64,000 bases of DNA from contig JAZSKB010000042.1 in the NCBI GenBank assembly GCA_045534635.1, positions 1-64,000 on the forward strand, read 5' to 3'. The notes beneath the pieces were generated by a model that saw nothing but the letters and a program-made list of their open reading frames with translations, did not search any database and was not told where the DNA came from. The stretch's first letter is position 1, and the number at the start of each line of letters is the position of its first letter. Below are positions 62,919 through 64,000 of this stretch, piece by piece. Position numbers and translations under genes: made by a program. The stretch is from UBA1205 sp045534635. GTDB taxonomy: Bacteria; Bacteroidota; Bacteroidia; Bacteroidales; WCHB1-69.

Positions 62919-64000
62919 ATGACGTATATGAAAAAGATTTTGTTTTCAATGGTGATTATCCTCGTAGCAATGCTCACTATGAATGCATGCAAGAGCGATA
63001 GCGGACAATTAGTAGGGGCAGCAAACAGACCTGAATGGGTTGATGAACAACCTTTTGGAATGACATATGTTGACCACGGACATTTTTTAATGGGAGCAGG
63101 TGAACAAGATGCAGCCTACACGTACACTTATTCTGCTAAAAATGTCACAGTTAATTCATTTTATATGGACCAAACTGAAATTACCAATAATGAGTATCGC
63201 CAATTCGTAGAATGGGTTCGCGATTCTATTGCTCATGTTTTATTGGGAGAGGCAGAAGTTGAAGAAGAAAACGAACATTTCGTTAAGTATGGCAAAGGTC
63301 ATGAAGAAGAAGGTGAAATAATGGAACCTCGCTTTATCAATTGGAATACCAAAATTGATTGGAATTCTGATAATGAAGAATACAAAGCAGCGTTGAGTCC
63401 CATTTATAGTAGTCCTGTTTCTGGTAACGAACGCTACTATTATTATAAAATGGTAGATTTGAATACCAAAATAATGACTTTTGAATATTGGTGGACTGAT
63501 AAAAGAAATTATAGAGATGCAGAAGACCCAGACGTTATTGGTGCTGCTTTCAAAGATTTTGACAATATAGACCCTCAAACAGAAGACCAAAGTATGTATT
63601 CCAATCGTCCTATTGCTTATACTCAAGGTAGAAAACCATTCACAAGACATGAAAGAATTAATATCTACCCTGATACACTCTGTTGGATACACGATTACGC
63701 ATATTCTTTTAATGAACCAATGACTGATAGTTATTTCTGGCACCCTGCATACGATGATTATCCTGTTGTAGGTGTTAGCTGGAGACAAGCTCAAGCATTT
63801 TGTGCTTGGAGAACACACATAAGAATGGCTCATCTTATTTCAAGTGGAAATTGGGCATATGAAAACGCTTTCCGTTTACCAAGCGAAGCAGAATGGGAAT
63901 GGGCAGCAAGAGGTAACGGAGATATCAACCCATATCCTTGGGGAGGTCCTTATACTCAAAATGTTAGAGGTTGTTTCTTAGCCAACTTCAAACCTCAAAG
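62919..64000 (+). CDS. PorK/GldK lipoprotein of type IX secretion, partial
   Basis: The frame starts at ATG 62919 (MTYMKKILFSMV; ATG 62928 is an alternative) and is still open at the window end, so at least 360 codons are visible. A lipoprotein signal ends MLTMNAC. The body is a formylglycine-generating-enzyme-like (SUMF1) fold with MTYVDHGHFLMGAG, FYMDQTEITNNEYRQFVEW, PVVGVSWRQAQAFCAW and FRLPSEAEWEWAARG. This is PorK/GldK, which forms the periplasmic ring with PorN. It is not a sulfatase activator despite the fold. Confidence 0.9.
   Translation, partial: MTYMKKILFSMVIILVAMLTMNACKSDSGQLVGAANRPEWVDEQPFGMTYVDHGHFLMGAGEQDAAYTYTYSAKNVTVNSFYMDQTEITNNEYRQFVEWVRDSIAHVLLGEAEVEEENEHFVKYGKGHEEEGEIMEPRFINWNTKIDWNSDNEEYKAALSPIYSSPVSGNERYYYYKMVDLNTKIMTFEYWWTDKRNYRDAEDPDVIGAAFKDFDNIDPQTEDQSMYSNRPIAYTQGRKPFTRHERINIYPDTLCWIHDYAYSFNEPMTDSYFWHPAYDDYPVVGVSWRQAQAFCAWRTHIRMAHLISSGNWAYENAFRLPSEAEWEWAARGNGDINPYPWGGPYTQNVRGCFLANFKPQ

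Noticed and set aside
63240..63833. Long minus-strand open frame of 197 codons
   Set aside because: It is antisense to the porK/gldK gene, which has clear family motifs on the plus strand. The minus frame has no recognisable domain.
1..64000. CRISPR array
   Set aside because: No regularly spaced repeats of suitable length and no cas genes were seen.
1..64000. Insertion sequences, integrases or prophage
   Set aside because: No transposase, integrase or phage structural gene was recognised; the RM cassette and the island have no visible mobility gene.

Overview
The window is AT-rich bacterial DNA from a member of the Bacteroidota, most likely Bacteroidales. Three things in the sequence support this. 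The -7 promoter motif TAnnTTTG(C) recurs upstream of genes on both strands. Type IX secretion genes are present (porE-type OmpA protein, porP/sprF, and porK/gldK at the right edge). Several families typical of the phylum occur (DUF4290, DUF1599, DPP5-type S9 peptidase, BT_3928-like DoxX protein). Most of the window is ordinary chromosome with housekeeping genes.

Layout. 1-1.1 kb: the start of a secreted surface protein on the minus strand, with an unusual C9 tract upstream. 1.6-15 kb: miaB, a LolE/FtsX-type permease, an outer-membrane protein, carboxynorspermidine dehydrogenase, DUF4290, trxB, dgt, dpp5, rnr, a Cys/Lys-rich lipoprotein and speB. 15.2-24.4 kb: pgi, a compact type II restriction-modification cassette (methylase, 57-residue zinc ribbon, PD-(D/E)XK nuclease) bracketed by a perfect 32-bp direct repeat, then pyrG-folP-glycosyltransferase and dnaK. 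24.5-40.05 kb: an eleven-gene co-directional operon that looks like a defence island. 40.05-40.66 kb: a scar with a relic of a type I methylase (HsdM) C-terminus. 40.7-64 kb: arginine deiminase, porE and a TPR partner, peptidases, FKBP, tRNA-Pro(CGG), aroB, sufS, tRNA-Arg(TCT), a GGGP-synthase homologue, a Fur-family regulator, a NifU-like protein, ychF, an envelope protein, DUF1599-DoxX-nadE, and the start of porP-porK.

The main candidate for an undescribed system is the 24.5-40.05 kb operon. Its order is DUF4007, a large P-loop ATPase, a DUF1016/YhcG nuclease, a DndC-like PAPS-reductase-family protein with a probable Fe-S cysteine set, a sensor kinase with two GHKL ATPase domains, a response-regulator-like protein with an unrecognised output domain, an unrecognised 220-residue protein with an HPHFH motif, a PLD-plus-DEAH helicase, a 77-residue protein, a DndD-like SMC ATPase with a zinc hook, and a 190-residue protein. 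The DndC-like and DndD-like pair suggests DNA phosphorothioation or a related backbone chemistry. The helicase and nucleases suggest restriction. The kinase/receiver/unknown trio suggests phosphorelay control or a nested, Detocs-like defence module. No DndB (DGQHR domain), DndE or dedicated DndA is visible; the sufS gene about 11 kb away could supply sulfur, but that is inference. The kinase trio is visibly more AT-rich than its flanks, so the island may be a mosaic.

All family calls come from reading motifs in the translated sequence. No database search was run.
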